Below, in pieces: positions 44,442 to 56,119 of a DNA stretch of 64,000 nt (positions are counted from its first letter, which is position 1; each line of letters starts with the position of its first letter). The stretch lies in contig NC_058145.1 of NCBI RefSeq assembly GCF_011075055.1, positions 5,365,228-5,429,227 on the forward strand, given 5' to 3'. A program made the position numbers and the translations under genes. This stretch comes from Mangifera indica. Its lineage: Eukaryota; Streptophyta; Magnoliopsida; Sapindales; Anacardiaceae. Below the pieces are notes generated by a model, which made no database searches, was not told the origin of the DNA, and saw only the letters and a list, made by a program, of their open reading frames with translations.

Positions 44442-46794
44442 TGATATAATACTTGCAAGTGCGTCTTGAAGGCAAAATAGTATTTTTTCATGACTTTATG
44501 ATATGAGCATGATTAAATGTGATTTCTAAATCAAGGTGCAAGTTTTAGGAGACACATGGTCATGTATGTAGGGGTTATGCCTGTGTGTCATGTCAAGTCA
44601 GCCGAATAAGATTGATTCCATGTAAATTTCAAATTTAAGTAACACATGACCATGTGCCCTAGACACATGCTCATGTGTGCTGAATGAGATTTCAATTTTT
44701 ATATAAGACACATTGCTACATTTTAAGGATCATGATTCATGATCCCTAAATGAAAGAAACTCGCAAAAAGAGAAAGAGTTTGATGCTTGATCTTCTAGCT
44801 TTTCGTGGGTAACTTTTGACGACTTTTTTTTGGTGATGAGAAAAGAAGAGAGAAGGAAACCTATTTGTGTATTCTTGATTCACGAATTGAGGTAAGATTC
44901 ATTTTTCTTGATCATAATTATGTTAAATTAATCATGAGGATTGTATGAGTATCTGAGGGCATTTAATATTGTGATTAAAACATTATGGATGTATGAAATC
45001 AATTTGTCTTATGATATTTGGCATCCAGATGATTTTGTTATGAATAGTAAAGATTCAAATATTAATATTAGATGATTGAGGCTCTGCCATGGTATATAAT
45101 ATATGTTTGGGTAGTATGTTGATTTTAATGGTTGTTGTTAATAATGATAGATCGATATAGTTAGATGATTTTAGGGTTAACATGTATGCCTCTTTACTCT
45201 ATAGCGACAAAGTTCATATTGATTGTATTTTCTAGCTTATAATGAGATGATTTATGTTTTGATGTTGATAAAATTGTTGGAACGCATTATGAACGGATAA
45301 AACATATATTCAATATGCTTAGAATTGAAAATAATGCATAGAGACCACCAGTTAAGGTGCACTTTCAAGACTATTCTTCCAAATTCTAGAATCGATACAC
45401 GATCGTATGATATGGAACACAAGCCTATGTATGTGATCTTCATAATTTAGGTTGAGTTTCTTGGTTATCTGATGACCGTTAGATGCCACTGACCTATGAG
45501 CTATCAATTAGGACTCGTAAACTTCCTGTGTATAATTTAAGCATAACCATGTATGGGATGAAATGACCATAATACCCTTAAGAAGTAGAACAATTAAGAT
45601 GAGAACCAAAAAAGAAAGTGAAATAAATATCTAAAGGATACATGCCCATATTACTTAGGATACATGTCGATGTATATATCAATAGTAGCGTACGAGGAAA
45701 AGCCATGGAAAGGTGGTCGTGCATAAGTAAATCAAAGAGACACACTTCCATATGTCTAAATGTACATGCTCATATATTTAGGGTAAAAGATGGAAAAGAG
45801 TAAGATAGCTAGGCTAGAAATTTAAGGGTTATCCCAAGTTAAGTTAAATATAGACTCAAGTTAAGTTAAATCAAAGAGACACTAGATATACCATTTGGTG
45901 GAAGCGAGAGCAAGTTAAGTTAAATAAAGACTCAAGATACATGCAAGCTAGACATCACTGGATAGTTACAAGAGGGCACCATGGGTACACATTCACTACA
46001 TCGCCCGCAACTGAGCACTTTTATAATAGGATATCAAACCCACAAACATTTACATGAATGTAGTTGAGTCTAGTTAAGATACAATTTAGTGTAACGAAAT
46101 AGAAAGATAGCTCATATGGCTAAGGTGTTAAATCTCTATATTTGATTTAGACAGATTGGCCTAGTATACAACTTCAGTTACAACTTTCAAATTCAGATGC
46201 TTTCAACAAGTTTAATAAGGTCATATTAGATAATAATCCGAAGGAATGGTTCTTTAGTGATTGAGAGGAATATAGTTCTATTTGAGATTTATCATATATA
46301 ACCTAGACAATCTATAGAGTCTTATATGAGCATATAACTTGTCATCATTCATAAAGGAGTTTAATGCTAACTCCAGTAACAAAGTTAGTATAGGTTCAGT
46401 TTAAGAGAATTTTGAGGATTCAAGTAAAAGTCATCAGTAGAGTTTCCTACTTATTGAGTGTTTTATCACTCATACCCCTACTTTCATGTATGTAGGTATA
46501 GTTGATCGTGATGGTTATGGGATGAGCAACAATTTACAGATGTAGAATAGTGAGGCCATTTTAGTCTTTTTAGTTTTACTTTATTAAAATTTTATTTTTG
46601 TATCAGGTTACACATTTGTACGCTTTCGATTTAACTTTATAAAAAAGGTATTTTAGTAATTGTATAAAGTTTAATAAACGAGGCTTTATTCAAATATTTT
46701 TGAGTTATTATTGTTTTTATTTACTACATGCTCAAAATAGACAATTTGATGACTCTTTCCTCTAAACGATAATACTTCTGGAGAAGTTGTTACA
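44442..46794 (+). repeat. Gypsy 5' LTR
   Basis: The start is placed at TGATATAATACTTGC by the break in family B; the end is at ...GAAGTTGTTACA. The part from about 45166 on is repeated at 51037-53634. It contains the 'cactacatcgcccg' / 'acccacaaacatt' block near 45990-46045 also found in the 15407-18179 insert. The short minus frame at 45252 is incidental. Confidence 0.75.
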
Positions 46795-46796
46795 AG

Positions 46797-46812
46797 TTAG
46801 TATCAAAGCATG
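46797..46812 (+). other. Degenerate primer-binding site of gypsy element
   Basis: TTAGTATCAAAGCATGG lies just after the LTR end. It differs from the Met-tRNA complement (TGGTATCAGAGCATGG) by G-to-A changes. Confidence 0.7.
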
Positions 46813-46979
46813 GTTATAGTACTCAAAAAATGTTTTAAAATATGTGTAGTTAAATTAGGCAGGAATTTAAGTCCCTCATGCCATACTAACCTCACTCACA
46901 GCCAATCACCATTAGCTTAGTTTTATTTATACTTGCTAAGTTTTTTTAGGGACTCATAGTTATGGGTTTTTAGGAAAAA

Positions 46980-48110
46980 TAAGGAGAACAAATGTTAAAA
47001 CCAGGAATACTTAGACTGAGAACCCATAGAGAAGCCAAAATGATGAGGCAATACCTCTAGTTCCCTAAACAGGTCTGAGTGTTTAAGATGTCAGGACATA
47101 TTTAGGGAGATATTCATAGAGTAGAGAGGTATTCTAACTTAGGCCAGTAAGTTAACTTAGGTACCATTGACATAGACATAGGGCTTAGTAGAGGTAACCT
47201 CAACACTATCAGCAATGTTGACAATAACACTATCCAAGACTCAGTTGTACCCTATCTTCAATCTACCCAACATGTACCAACCCTAGAAATTTAATTGTGT
47301 TAAGGATCCAATTACAACTGAGGAGCGACTAAAGTTAGTGGAGAATGTTATTGTCCTGTTTAACTTGATAGACTAGAAGAGAGTCAGATATGCCACCTAT
47401 TTTTTCAAGTCGAATGCAAAAACATGGTGGAACCTAGTTAGAGAGATGCCTAAGAACTCTTAGATGTCTTAGACAGAGTTTAAGAAAATATTTGAGTCTG
47501 AGTACAAAGGGACAGATGTGACATACATCAGAGCTTAGAAGTTCCTCACCTTGACATATGGTATAGATACAGTGAAAGAATACTCTACCAAGTTTAATCA
47601 TATAATAAGGTATACTTCTAAAATAACCTACATAGAGAAAAGGCAGATAGAGAAATTTGCATATGGGCTCGATCCAACTATAGCTTGAGACATCATGATA
47701 GGTATATAATCAACCCAGATTTACAATAAGGGTTTTAAGAATAAAGGTATTTGTGATAAGGATGTATGATTAGACTTCGACCCAGACAATGCCCTTACCA
47801 GTATTAGTTCCAGTTCCAATTCCAATACCAACACCAGTACCATAGTCACACAGTAATAGTGCCTTAATTCAAAAAAGTCTTCCTTTAGAGAGGAAAGGGA
47901 AGTAATCATTCTAGCCCAAGGGTACGAGAAAGGCTAGAAGAGTAATAAGAAATAGAGAATGCTATAGATTTTAACATGTCAGAGATATGGTAGACATCAT
48001 AAAGGAAAGTGCTTAATAGGGCAAATAGTTTGCTACAGATACTGCCAGCCAAGGCATATGGTTAGATCTTTTCGAAGGGTTCCAACCTGACCCATGTAGC
48101 CAATACGAGG
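46980..48110 (+). pseudogene. gag: Gypsy gag remnant with zinc knuckles
   Basis: The readable part includes DPITTEERLKLVENVIVLF (about 47309-47365), YATYFFKSNAKTWWNLVREMP (about 47390-47450), the Retrotrans_gag core, and SEYKGTDVTYIRA, YGIDTVKEYSTKFN. Knuckle text CQRYGRHHKGKC and CYRYCQPRHMVRSF is at about 47978-48075. In the first knuckle the second Cys is Tyr; in the second, the final Cys is Phe. Several Trp and Gln codons have become stops. The order is typical of Tekay/Del-type chromoviruses. Confidence 0.7.
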
Positions 48111-48610
48111 AACTATTACCCTAGTGTTTACTAGTACTTATAGGTCAGTTAAGGCCAACCTAATAGTAGTTACTAGTCATATCTCTTATCTCAGTACTCC
48201 TATTTACATTTTGATTTATTATAGTGGTATTTATTATTTTATAGTTAAGAGTCTAATAAAGAGATTAGAAGTACAACCAATCAAAGTAGCCTAAAAAGTT
48301 AAGATAGAGTTGCCAGATGATGGATTAATAATGAATGATGAGATAATAATATGACAAGTTGTTAAGATACATGATAGATAATTTTTTATGGACCTCATAG
48401 TATTTGAAATGCCAAATTTTGACATGATTTTGGGAATAGATTTCCTAGGGAGGAATTAAGTTGAGATTGGCTATTAGCATAAGAAAGTCTAGTTCAACCT
48501 TAAGAATAGAGATCAATTTGAGTTTGGTGAGGGGCATTTAGGCTTCTTAGCTTATATAAGGAGTAAGGTAGAGTCAAACCCAAATATTGAAAAGACGTCA
48601 ATTGTTTAGA
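48111..48610 (+). pseudogene. pol: Gypsy aspartic protease remnant
   Basis: The active-site turn reads YYSGIYYFIV at about 48217-48246, where the family has DSG, so the catalytic Asp is lost. MILGIDFLGRN follows (about 48428-48460), the conserved C-terminal block of gypsy protease. Stops are frequent. Confidence 0.65.
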
Positions 48611-49480
48611 AGTTTTCAGATATGTTCCCAATAGAGTTGCTGGGATTAGTTCCTAGTGAGAGATAAAGTTTAGCATTGAACTAACACCAGACACAACACT
48701 TATCTCTAAGATACCCTATAGAATGGCATTAACCGAGCTACATAAATTAAGGAAGCAATTCCAAGAATTACTTGAGAATGGATTCATCAAGTTGAGTCAC
48801 TCTCTCTAGAAAGCTTCAATCCTATTTGCCAAGAAAAAAGATCGGTTCATGAGAATGTGTATAAATTATAGAGAGTTGAATAAGGTAACAGTGAAGAAAA
48901 AGTACTCATTGCCTAGAATAGATGATTTGTTTGACTAATTAAGAAGATCAGTTGTATTCTTCATGATCGATCTGAGGTTAGGATATTATCTTGTAAAGGT
49001 AGTTGAGCTAGACATACCAAAGATAACTTTCCAAATTAGGTATCGCCATTTCAAGTTTGTGTTGATGTCATTCAAACTAGCCAATGCCATGTAGTATTTA
49101 TGAATTTGATAAATAGGGTATTCCATGACTACTTAGACAAGTTCATAGTGATCTTCATCGACAACATTTTAATGTACTCTAAGAGTTATGAGGAGCATGA
49201 GTGACACTTGAGATTTACTTTGCAAAGGTTAAGGAAAAAACAATTATATTCAAAATTTTCCAAGTGTAAATTTTGGCTTGATAAGGTGACCTTCTCGGGT
49301 CATATAGTTTTGTAGAGGGTATATAAGTGGACTCGAGTAAAACTGAGGTAATTCTAGATTGGCAAAGGCTAAAGATAATTAAAAAGGTTTGTATTTTTCT
49401 ATGTTTAGTTGGATAGTACAAAAAGTTTGTTAAGGGATTTGTCAGGTTAGTAAAACCTCTCATAGCTCTCATTAAGAAAG
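48611..49480 (+). pseudogene. pol: Gypsy reverse transcriptase remnant
   Basis: The conserved run FQELLENGFIKLS is followed by [19 protein letters not shown] (about 48820-48880), [24 protein letters not shown] (first catalytic Asp kept, about 48960-49000), and the palm box [11 protein letters not shown] (about 49156-49190), where FIDD has become FIDN. The Asp-to-Asn change removes a catalytic acid. There are at least five in-frame stops. Lineage: chromovirus by RT wording. Confidence 0.75.
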
Positions 49481-49549
49481 AAATTTAGTTTTAGTGTCAA
49501 ATTCTTGTGAGAAAAGTTTCCAAAAGTTAAAAAAGAGATTAACTTATAC

Positions 49550-49945
49550 TCCAATGTTAGTCTTACCTTACAAAAAGTCAAGTATGATCTATTCACTAAT
49601 TCATCTTACAGTAGTTTGGGAGCAATATTAATGCAACGAGGAAAGGTTATAACATATGTCTTGAGACAATTGAAAGATTTCAAGACTAGATACTTTACTT
49701 ATGATTTAGAGTTAGCAATTTAAGTGTTTGCCTTTAAGATTTAGAAGTAATACTTATATAAGGTAAGATGCAATATCAATATCGATCACAAGAGTCTCAG
49801 ATACTTTTTTACTCATAAAAAGCTCAATATGAGATAGAGGAGATGACTCGAGCTAATGAAAGATTATGATTGTGATATCAAATATCATTCGGGCAAAGCT
49901 AATATAGTCACAGATGCCCTTAGTAGAAAAGTGTTCTTGTCATAA
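49550..49945 (+). pseudogene. pol: Gypsy RNase H remnant
   Basis: Reads LFTNSSYSSLGAILMQRGKVITY (first Asp of FTDAS now Asn), RQLKDFKTRYFTYDLELA, NINIDHKSLRYFFTHKKL, and DYDCDIKYHSGKANIVTDALSRK (49860-49930). Several stops are present. The last block is very well preserved. Confidence 0.75.
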
Positions 49946-50059
49946 TTGACTATTTAGAAGGAGATTCTAATAGATCTAGATAGAGAGGAGATTAAGTTAG
50001 TAATTAAAGCTTTAACTAGATTGAAGATCAAATCCTCGTTAGTAGAGAAGATCAAGACA

Positions 50060-51036
50060 TCTCAGCTTTAGTATGATTAGTGCAAGTAGAGGATTTAAAG
50101 AATTCATGATGGACTTAAGATAAACTTTCAGGTGATAAATAGTGTTCTTAAGTTCAAAAGTGGAGTTTGTGTTCCACCGGCGTCAAAGTTAAGGTAAAAG
50201 ATTATTGTAGAGGCTCTTAATTCTCTTTACACTGTCTATCTTAGGGGGTGTAAAGATTTATCAAGATTTATAGAGGAGTCTCTGTTGTTCGACAAGAAAA
50301 GAGAGATAGGTGAGTACATTGCCAAGTGTCAAACTTGCTAATAGATTAAGGTTGAACACTATAGACCATTAGGATTGTTTCAGCCTTTGAATGTACTAGA
50401 GTATAAATGGGAGTATAGTTTCATAGACTTTATTGTTGGGCTCCTGAGCATTCAAGATGGACATAATAGATTGACTAAAATGGTACATTTCTTACATATT
50501 AAGGACACCACCCCTACAGATCAGTTGAATAAGTTATATGTTTGAGAGATTGTCAAGTTACACAAAGTGTCCAAGACGATAGTATCAGATAAAGACATGA
50601 GGTTTATGTTAACCTTCTAGAGAAGTTTACATATATCATTGAGCATTAATTTGGCATTCAATATAGCTTATCATTTGTAGATAGATAACCAAACTGAAAG
50701 GACAATTGAGGTGTTAAAGGATATGTAAAAACTTATTGTTTGAACCATATAGTGAGTTAGGTTGAGATGTTACCTTTAGTAAAGTTCACCTATAATAATA
50801 GTTATCACACAACGATTCAAATGGTGCCCTATAAGGCATTTTATGGTAGGAAGTGTTGTTGTCCTCTACATTAAGATGAGTTGGGTGAGAAGGATGTTTT
50901 GATTCAATCTCTTAGACTTGAGTTAATTTAAAAAATGAATAAGAATGTTAAGTTGATCAGATAGAGAATGAAACAGGCCCAAGATCGATAGAAAAGTTAT
51001 ACAGATCAAAGATGCCAAGATTTGGAGTTTAGTATA
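50060..51036 (+). pseudogene. pol: Gypsy integrase remnant, truncated before the chromodomain
   Basis: Reads the CQTC zinc end (about 50325), HYRPLGLFQPLNVLEYKWEY, DFIVGL (first Asp), then TIVSDKDMRF (second Asp, about 50575-50605) and QTERTIEVLKDM (Glu, about 50690-50725). The C-terminal segment ends abruptly at 'gattttagggtt' (51037-51050) and runs straight into LTR text, so the C-terminal domain and any chromodomain are deleted. Confidence 0.75.
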
Positions 51037-52577
51037 GGTGATTTTAGGGTTTTTATGTATGTCGTTTTACTCTATAGCAACAAAGTTCATATTGATTGTA
51101 TTTTTTGGCTTATATTGAGACAATTTATGTTTTGGTGTTGATAAAATTGTTGGAACTCATTATAAATGGATTATAAATATATTTAGTATGTCTGGAATTA
51201 AAAAAAATGCATAGAGGCTAGTTAAAGTGCTTTTTTAGGACTATTATTTTGAATTCTAAAATCGATACACAACCATGTGGTATAGGACACACGGTTGTGT
51301 ACGTGATCTATAGAATTTGGGTTACGTTTCGCAGTGATCCAATGATCATTGGAAGTTGTTGACCAATGAATAGTCAACTAGGACACGTGGAGTTCTTGTG
51401 TATAGTTTAAACACGACCGTATATAGGGTGAAATGACTGTAATGCCCTTGAAAAGAAAAACGATCGAGATGAGAACAAAAAAAGAAAAGTGAAATAAATA
51501 TCTAAAAGATACATGCTCATGTATATGTTAATAATAGCACAAGAGGAAAAGTTATAGGAAGGTGGTTGTGTACAAGTTAATCAAAGTGACACACCCTCGT
51601 GTGTTTAAATGTACATGCCTGTCTATTTAAGGTAAAAGAAAGAAAAGACTAAGAAAGCTAGGCTAGAGATTTAAGAGTTGTCCAAAGTAACAATACAAAT
51701 AATCTAGGTATACAATGATATCTTACATGCTTAAGAGTCAAGTCATATCATAACACTATATATACTATTAGGTAAAAGTGAGAACAAGCTAAGTTAAGTA
51801 AAGGCTCGAGATGCATGCATGTTAGACATCATAAGATCATTGTAAAAAGGCATCATAAGTACACATTCACTACTCTGCCTGTAGTAAGGTACTTCCGCAG
51901 TAGGATAACAAACCCACAGATGGTAACATGCTCGTAGTTGAGCCTTATTAAGATAAAATTTGATGTAGTGAAACAGAAAGATAACTCACATGGCCAACAT
52001 GTCAAATCCCTGTATTTGATCCAGACTGATTAGCCTAGTATACAACTTTAGTTACAACTTTCAGCTTTAGATGCTTCAACAAGTTCAGTAGGGTCAAGCC
52101 AGATAGAAATCTCCGGGAGTAGTTCCTTAATGACTAAGAAAGACATAATTCGACCCAAAAGTAATGATATACAATCTAGATAGTCCACAGAGTACAGTAT
52201 GAGCATAGAGACATTACATAAGACCCGTCATCATCTATAGAGGCGTTTAATATCGATTATGGATAATAAGGCTAGCATAGGTCAAGTTTACTACCATTTT
52301 GGGGATTTCACTAAAAATTATCAGCAAAGTCTCTTACTTACTTAGTGTTTTATCATTTATTACCCCACTTTTATATGCGTAGGTACAGGTTATCGTAATG
52401 GCTACAGGACAGGTAGTAGTCAACGAGCATAAAGCAATAAGGCCATTTTTGTCTTTTCAACTTTATTTTATTTAGATTTTATTTTTGTGTCAGGTTACAC
52501 AGCTTATGTTTTTCAATTGACATTTTATGATCTAACATCTTTTGTACGCTTTTGATTTAGCTTTTGAAAAAATGTAT

Positions 52578-52586
52578 TTTAGTAAT
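52578..52586. other. MULE target-site duplication, left
   Basis: TTTAGTAAT; the right copy at 53495-53503 is TTTAATAAT. The single difference is A/G at position 5. Confidence 0.85.
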
Positions 52587-53494
52587 GGGAAAAGGACTAT
52601 TTCCCACACAAATTTTAGCCCAATTTCAAAGTCACACCTATAGGAGATGAAACATCTAAACTCCTACCCATAATCAAACTTCTGTTAATTTTTTCTATTA
52701 AAATGTGGGGTAAAATAGTTATTTTACTGTTTATATTAAAAGTTATAAAGTTTATTATTTTTCCTTCCCCCAAGGTTTTAGAAACTAATATTTCACTTTT
52801 ACCTAAAGTTTTTAAATTTTGAAAAGTAACATTTTCACCCCTAAACCTAAGGTTTCCATATTTTTCAAAACTCAATCGCCCTTCATAACTTTCAAAAAAA
52901 GTAGTTTTAGCCATACTTTTCAACTTCATCTCCCAATGTCACCTCTAACCTCTTCTTTCTCCTAGGGCGACGACGGTAGTGCAACAAAGAGATCTTCATC
53001 TCCTCGTCGCATGGTGCGGCGAAGAAATCTCTCTTCGTCATAGAAGGACAATGTTTCATCGTCTTTCATTGCTCGTCATATCGTTTAGACATAACAAAGA
53101 AAGATGAAAAACGTCATCTTTCGTCTATTCTTCAAGATCTGGATAATAGGGTGATGAAGGTTCGTCCTTTATTATCCTTTGTAGCCGAAGAAGAGAGATC
53201 TGTGGAAAACGTCGGTTATCAGTGGTGGCCAAAGAAGGAAGCAAACCTTAGGGGTGAAATCTAAACTTTTCAAACTTTGAAGATGGGTTGACATGTTAGT
53301 TTTTGAAACCTGGAGGGGGAAATGATAAAATTTTGAAGTTTTAAAGTTCATAGGTAAAATGATGATTTTTGCCCAATCTCTAACTGAAACTTTAGGCGAC
53401 AGTTTGGTCATGGGTGAAAGTTTAGACTTTTCATCTCTCGTGGGTGTGACTTTGAAACTGGGCTAAAATTTGGTCGAGAAATAGTCCTTTTCCC
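52587..53494. mobile_element. Mutator-like element (non-autonomous, long TIRs, 9-bp TSD)
   Basis: 908 bp with ends GGGAAAAGGACTATTTC and its reverse complement. The first ~95 bp of the TIRs match closely, and weaker similarity extends to about 280 bp on each side. The flanks are TTTAGTAAT and TTTAATAAT, a 9-bp duplication with one mismatch. The matching empty site is in the 5' LTR at about 46651-46680. The core (about 52940-53150) is much richer in G+C than anything near it. No transposase is present. A 9-bp TSD with long TIRs points to Mutator superfamily. Confidence 0.88.
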
Positions 53495-53634
53495 TTTAAT
53501 AATTTCATAAATTTTAATAAATGAGATTTTATTTAAATGTTTTTGAGTTATTATTGTTTTTTTAATGCATGCTTAAAATAAACAATTTGATGACTTCTTC
53601 CCTCGAATTGCAGTACTTTTAGAGGGGTATTACA

Positions 53635-53709
53635 TATAATAACCTTAACAATGTTTGCCTTACGTCAGGTGGCATCAGAGCATAAGCCCACTACGTTTGT
53701 CCTATGACA
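53635..53709 (+). repeat. Gypsy family B LTR, terminal part with duplicated end
   Basis: The last piece of the family B LTR that starts at 35504. It ends 'gtttgtcctatgaca' at 53709, as at 6620-6645. Just before, at about 53653-53694, is a 42-bp diverged copy of this LTR end plus primer site ('gtttgccttacgtca' then 'ggtggcatcagagc'). Confidence 0.65.
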
Positions 53710-53711
53710 AA

Positions 53712-53723
53712 TGGTATAAGAGC
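53712..53723 (+). other. Primer-binding site of family B (degenerate)
   Basis: TGGTATAAGAGC, one change from the Met-tRNA complement TGGTATCAGAGC. It is followed by 'cttgtcttgaga', the same leader that follows the family B site at 5158 (reverse). Confidence 0.75.
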
Positions 53724-54301
53724 CTTGTCTTGAGATAATTGGGCATAAAGAAAATCAAGAAGCATATTAGTTTGGTGCAATAACTTGCAAAAGTCATTAG
53801 ATCTATAGAGGGACTAACTATACAATTCAATGAGATACTAGCCAATCTATCTACATCACAACTTACACTCATAATCTATAAAAGAGGGTTCTAATTCTTC
53901 CTAGCCAGATGTAACCAAGGAAAGAGAAGGTTTCTTTACAGCTCAAACCCATAATTGAAGAAGAAACCTGTAAGCCTAAAAAAGTAATGAAAGAACAAGA
54001 GTATGAGGTAGTAGAAAAAAGGGGAGAAAAGATTATGGTATTGAAGAAGGATGATGACTACATGATTTGATGAGATACTAGCCAATCTATCTACATCACA
54101 ACTTACACAAACCAATCCTAATCTATGAAGGAGGGTTCCAATTCTTCCTAGCCAAATGTAACCAAGGAAATATAAGGTTTCTTTGCATCTCAAACCCACA
54201 ATTGAAGAAGAAACGTATAAGCTTAAAGAAGCAATGAAAGAACAAGAATATGAGGTAGTAAAAAAAGAGGGAGAAAATATTATGCTATTGGATAAGGATG
54301 A
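53724..54301 (+). repeat. Family B internal leader/gag with 240-bp tandem duplication
   Basis: The phrase 'tgagatactagccaatc' starts at 53831 and again at 54071, and the similarity runs through the whole 240-bp unit, including 'gaagaagaaac', 'gaacaagagtatgaggtag' and 'gataaggatgatg'. It is rich in Lys and Glu codons, like a gypsy gag, but no domain is readable. The duplicate ends at the copia element at 54302. Confidence 0.75.
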
Positions 54302-56119
54302 TGTTAGGATTTTGCAATCTTTGGCAGTAGAATAATAAATTAAAATTTTAATTTGATAAAAATTAACTCTGCAAAACCTTTTTTCTAGATCATCCTTGTA
54401 ATAAGATTAATTTACAAACATGTACATAATAGACATAAAGTGTTTAGGATATACTTGTGTTAATGGTTCTTTCGTCTTTCTTTGATAGTGAAAGGTTATG
54501 AAGTCATGTTTTCAAAACCAAGTATAGACTTGTTCCTTGCTATCCACATAAAGCAATAACTTGGAAAGAGGCTTGACTATACTCAAAACTTGTCAAAGCT
54601 TAAGAATAGTCTTATGTTTCAAAGAAGGGTGGAGGTTTTCATTAATAGATAGGTTTTTTATGTAAATTAACTGTTTTATGCAAGCCAAATACATACACAA
54701 ATTTTTATAAGAATCTAGGCATATATTCTACTTAGAATATATTAATCCCATGATTTAAATGCTAAAATCATGGGTACAAATTGGGTGGAATAAAGTCTCC
54801 AAATATTTCAATCCCATGATTTTAGTAATCAACTAAAATGATGGGTACAATTTTGGATGGGATAAGATCCTATCTTGTTTTAATTTAAATTTTGAAATAT
54901 TTGACTAGTATATTATTTATCCAACTAGATAAACTTAACCTTATCGATTCTCCAAACACCCTTAGTTTTTAGGATTATTGCATTAGGGTCCCAAAATATA
55001 ATAAAATATATTTCGGGCTTTCAAACCTTTCCAAGGCTTTAGATTCTCCATTCAAAATTCGAACTGAATCTAAATTAGACAATAATCATGCCTCTAGAGT
55101 TCATCAACTTCTTTTGCGTATGACCCATAGGTTTTCTACTAAGTTAGTAGTAACTAGATTCATGTCGAGCTCTTAACCCAACATTCGTTTGGATAGAGAT
55201 CAAGGCTGGCCTTTAACAAGTCATTATAACCACCCAAATAGTAGAGATCAACATATGACTTTTTTTAACCTCTTAGTAATATGGTTACTTGTATAATTTA
55301 ATCATTTTATCATATGATTTGTCTTCGAGGTTAAGGTACAAATTAAGTGTTCCCTCAAGATTCTTGAAATAACATAGATTGACATCTATTAAAGACCGAA
55401 TAATATTGAATCGAGCATTAACTTTATTCCATTATGGCTACAGATTTAATTGGTCATGGCATCCATTAGTAGGCCCTAATTGAGATATCAAGTCCTATGC
55501 TTGGGAGTGATGAATCTTTTTATTAATCCATCACAACCTTCGTATAATTCTCGATACAACCAATCACCAACTTTTTGGCAATCCTCTTACTAGACTATAT
55601 TGGGCTAGTGTCAAACCATATCAATCATTATATAAGATGGTTTAGTGACCTTAAGTCTAAAGATCAAATGTACCTTCATTCATTAAGAGGACATTTTCCA
55701 TAGATACTAGAGCAACCATTCAGATGGAATCCTCCTAGCGAGTTAGTTTGGTGGACATGTCTACAACATACACCTAAGCGTTATACTAAGTCATCAACAA
55801 ACAACATTGACATATGAGAACTATCATCATTTTTTTATGGGATATTCAACGCTATGATAACTCTATCACGATTACTCATGCCTTTGGTTATGGTAATATC
55901 AGAGTTCCAAACATTTTAAGAATAACCACTTAATATGCTCATAAGGTTCTTATAATCAAATGTCGAGCACGGATACCGTCATCAGGGTTCAATTACTTTT
56001 AGGATAATTATCTATTTGATATAATTTATAGATAATATAAATGTCATTTTATTAATTAAATATCAAAGATTACATTAAACATTAATTGTGAAGATTGGCT
56101 CTAAGACACTATTTTAACA
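54302..56119 (-). repeat. Copia C 3' LTR
   Basis: The plus strand runs from TGTTAGGATTTTGC to ACACTATTTTAACA. Length is 1818 bp. It is followed by 'atctctcacttacactatag', the minus-strand PPT and RNase H end, as at 63936. It is recognisably related to family A LTRs ('gacccataggttt', 'gtctacaacatacacc'). Confidence 0.75.

Larger units (their letters stand above)
44442..53634 (+). mobile_element. Ty3/gypsy chromovirus-like element, decayed, nested in family B LTR
   Basis: The 5' LTR is about 2.35 kb, followed by a primer site with two changes and then gag, protease, RT, RNase H and integrase remnants in gypsy order. The 3' LTR has lost its first ~720 bp and is interrupted by a MULE. The flanking family B LTR reads across the element when compared with 6585-6620. 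A clean TSD could not be fixed (candidate words 'gatat' and 'tataa'). Confidence 0.8.
51037..53634 (+). repeat. Gypsy 3' LTR, 5'-truncated and carrying a MULE
   Basis: Starts within the LTR at a point equal to about 45166 of the 5' LTR and ends ...GGGGTATTACA. It is interrupted at 52587-53494. PPT and the first ~720 bp of LTR are absent. Confidence 0.8.
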
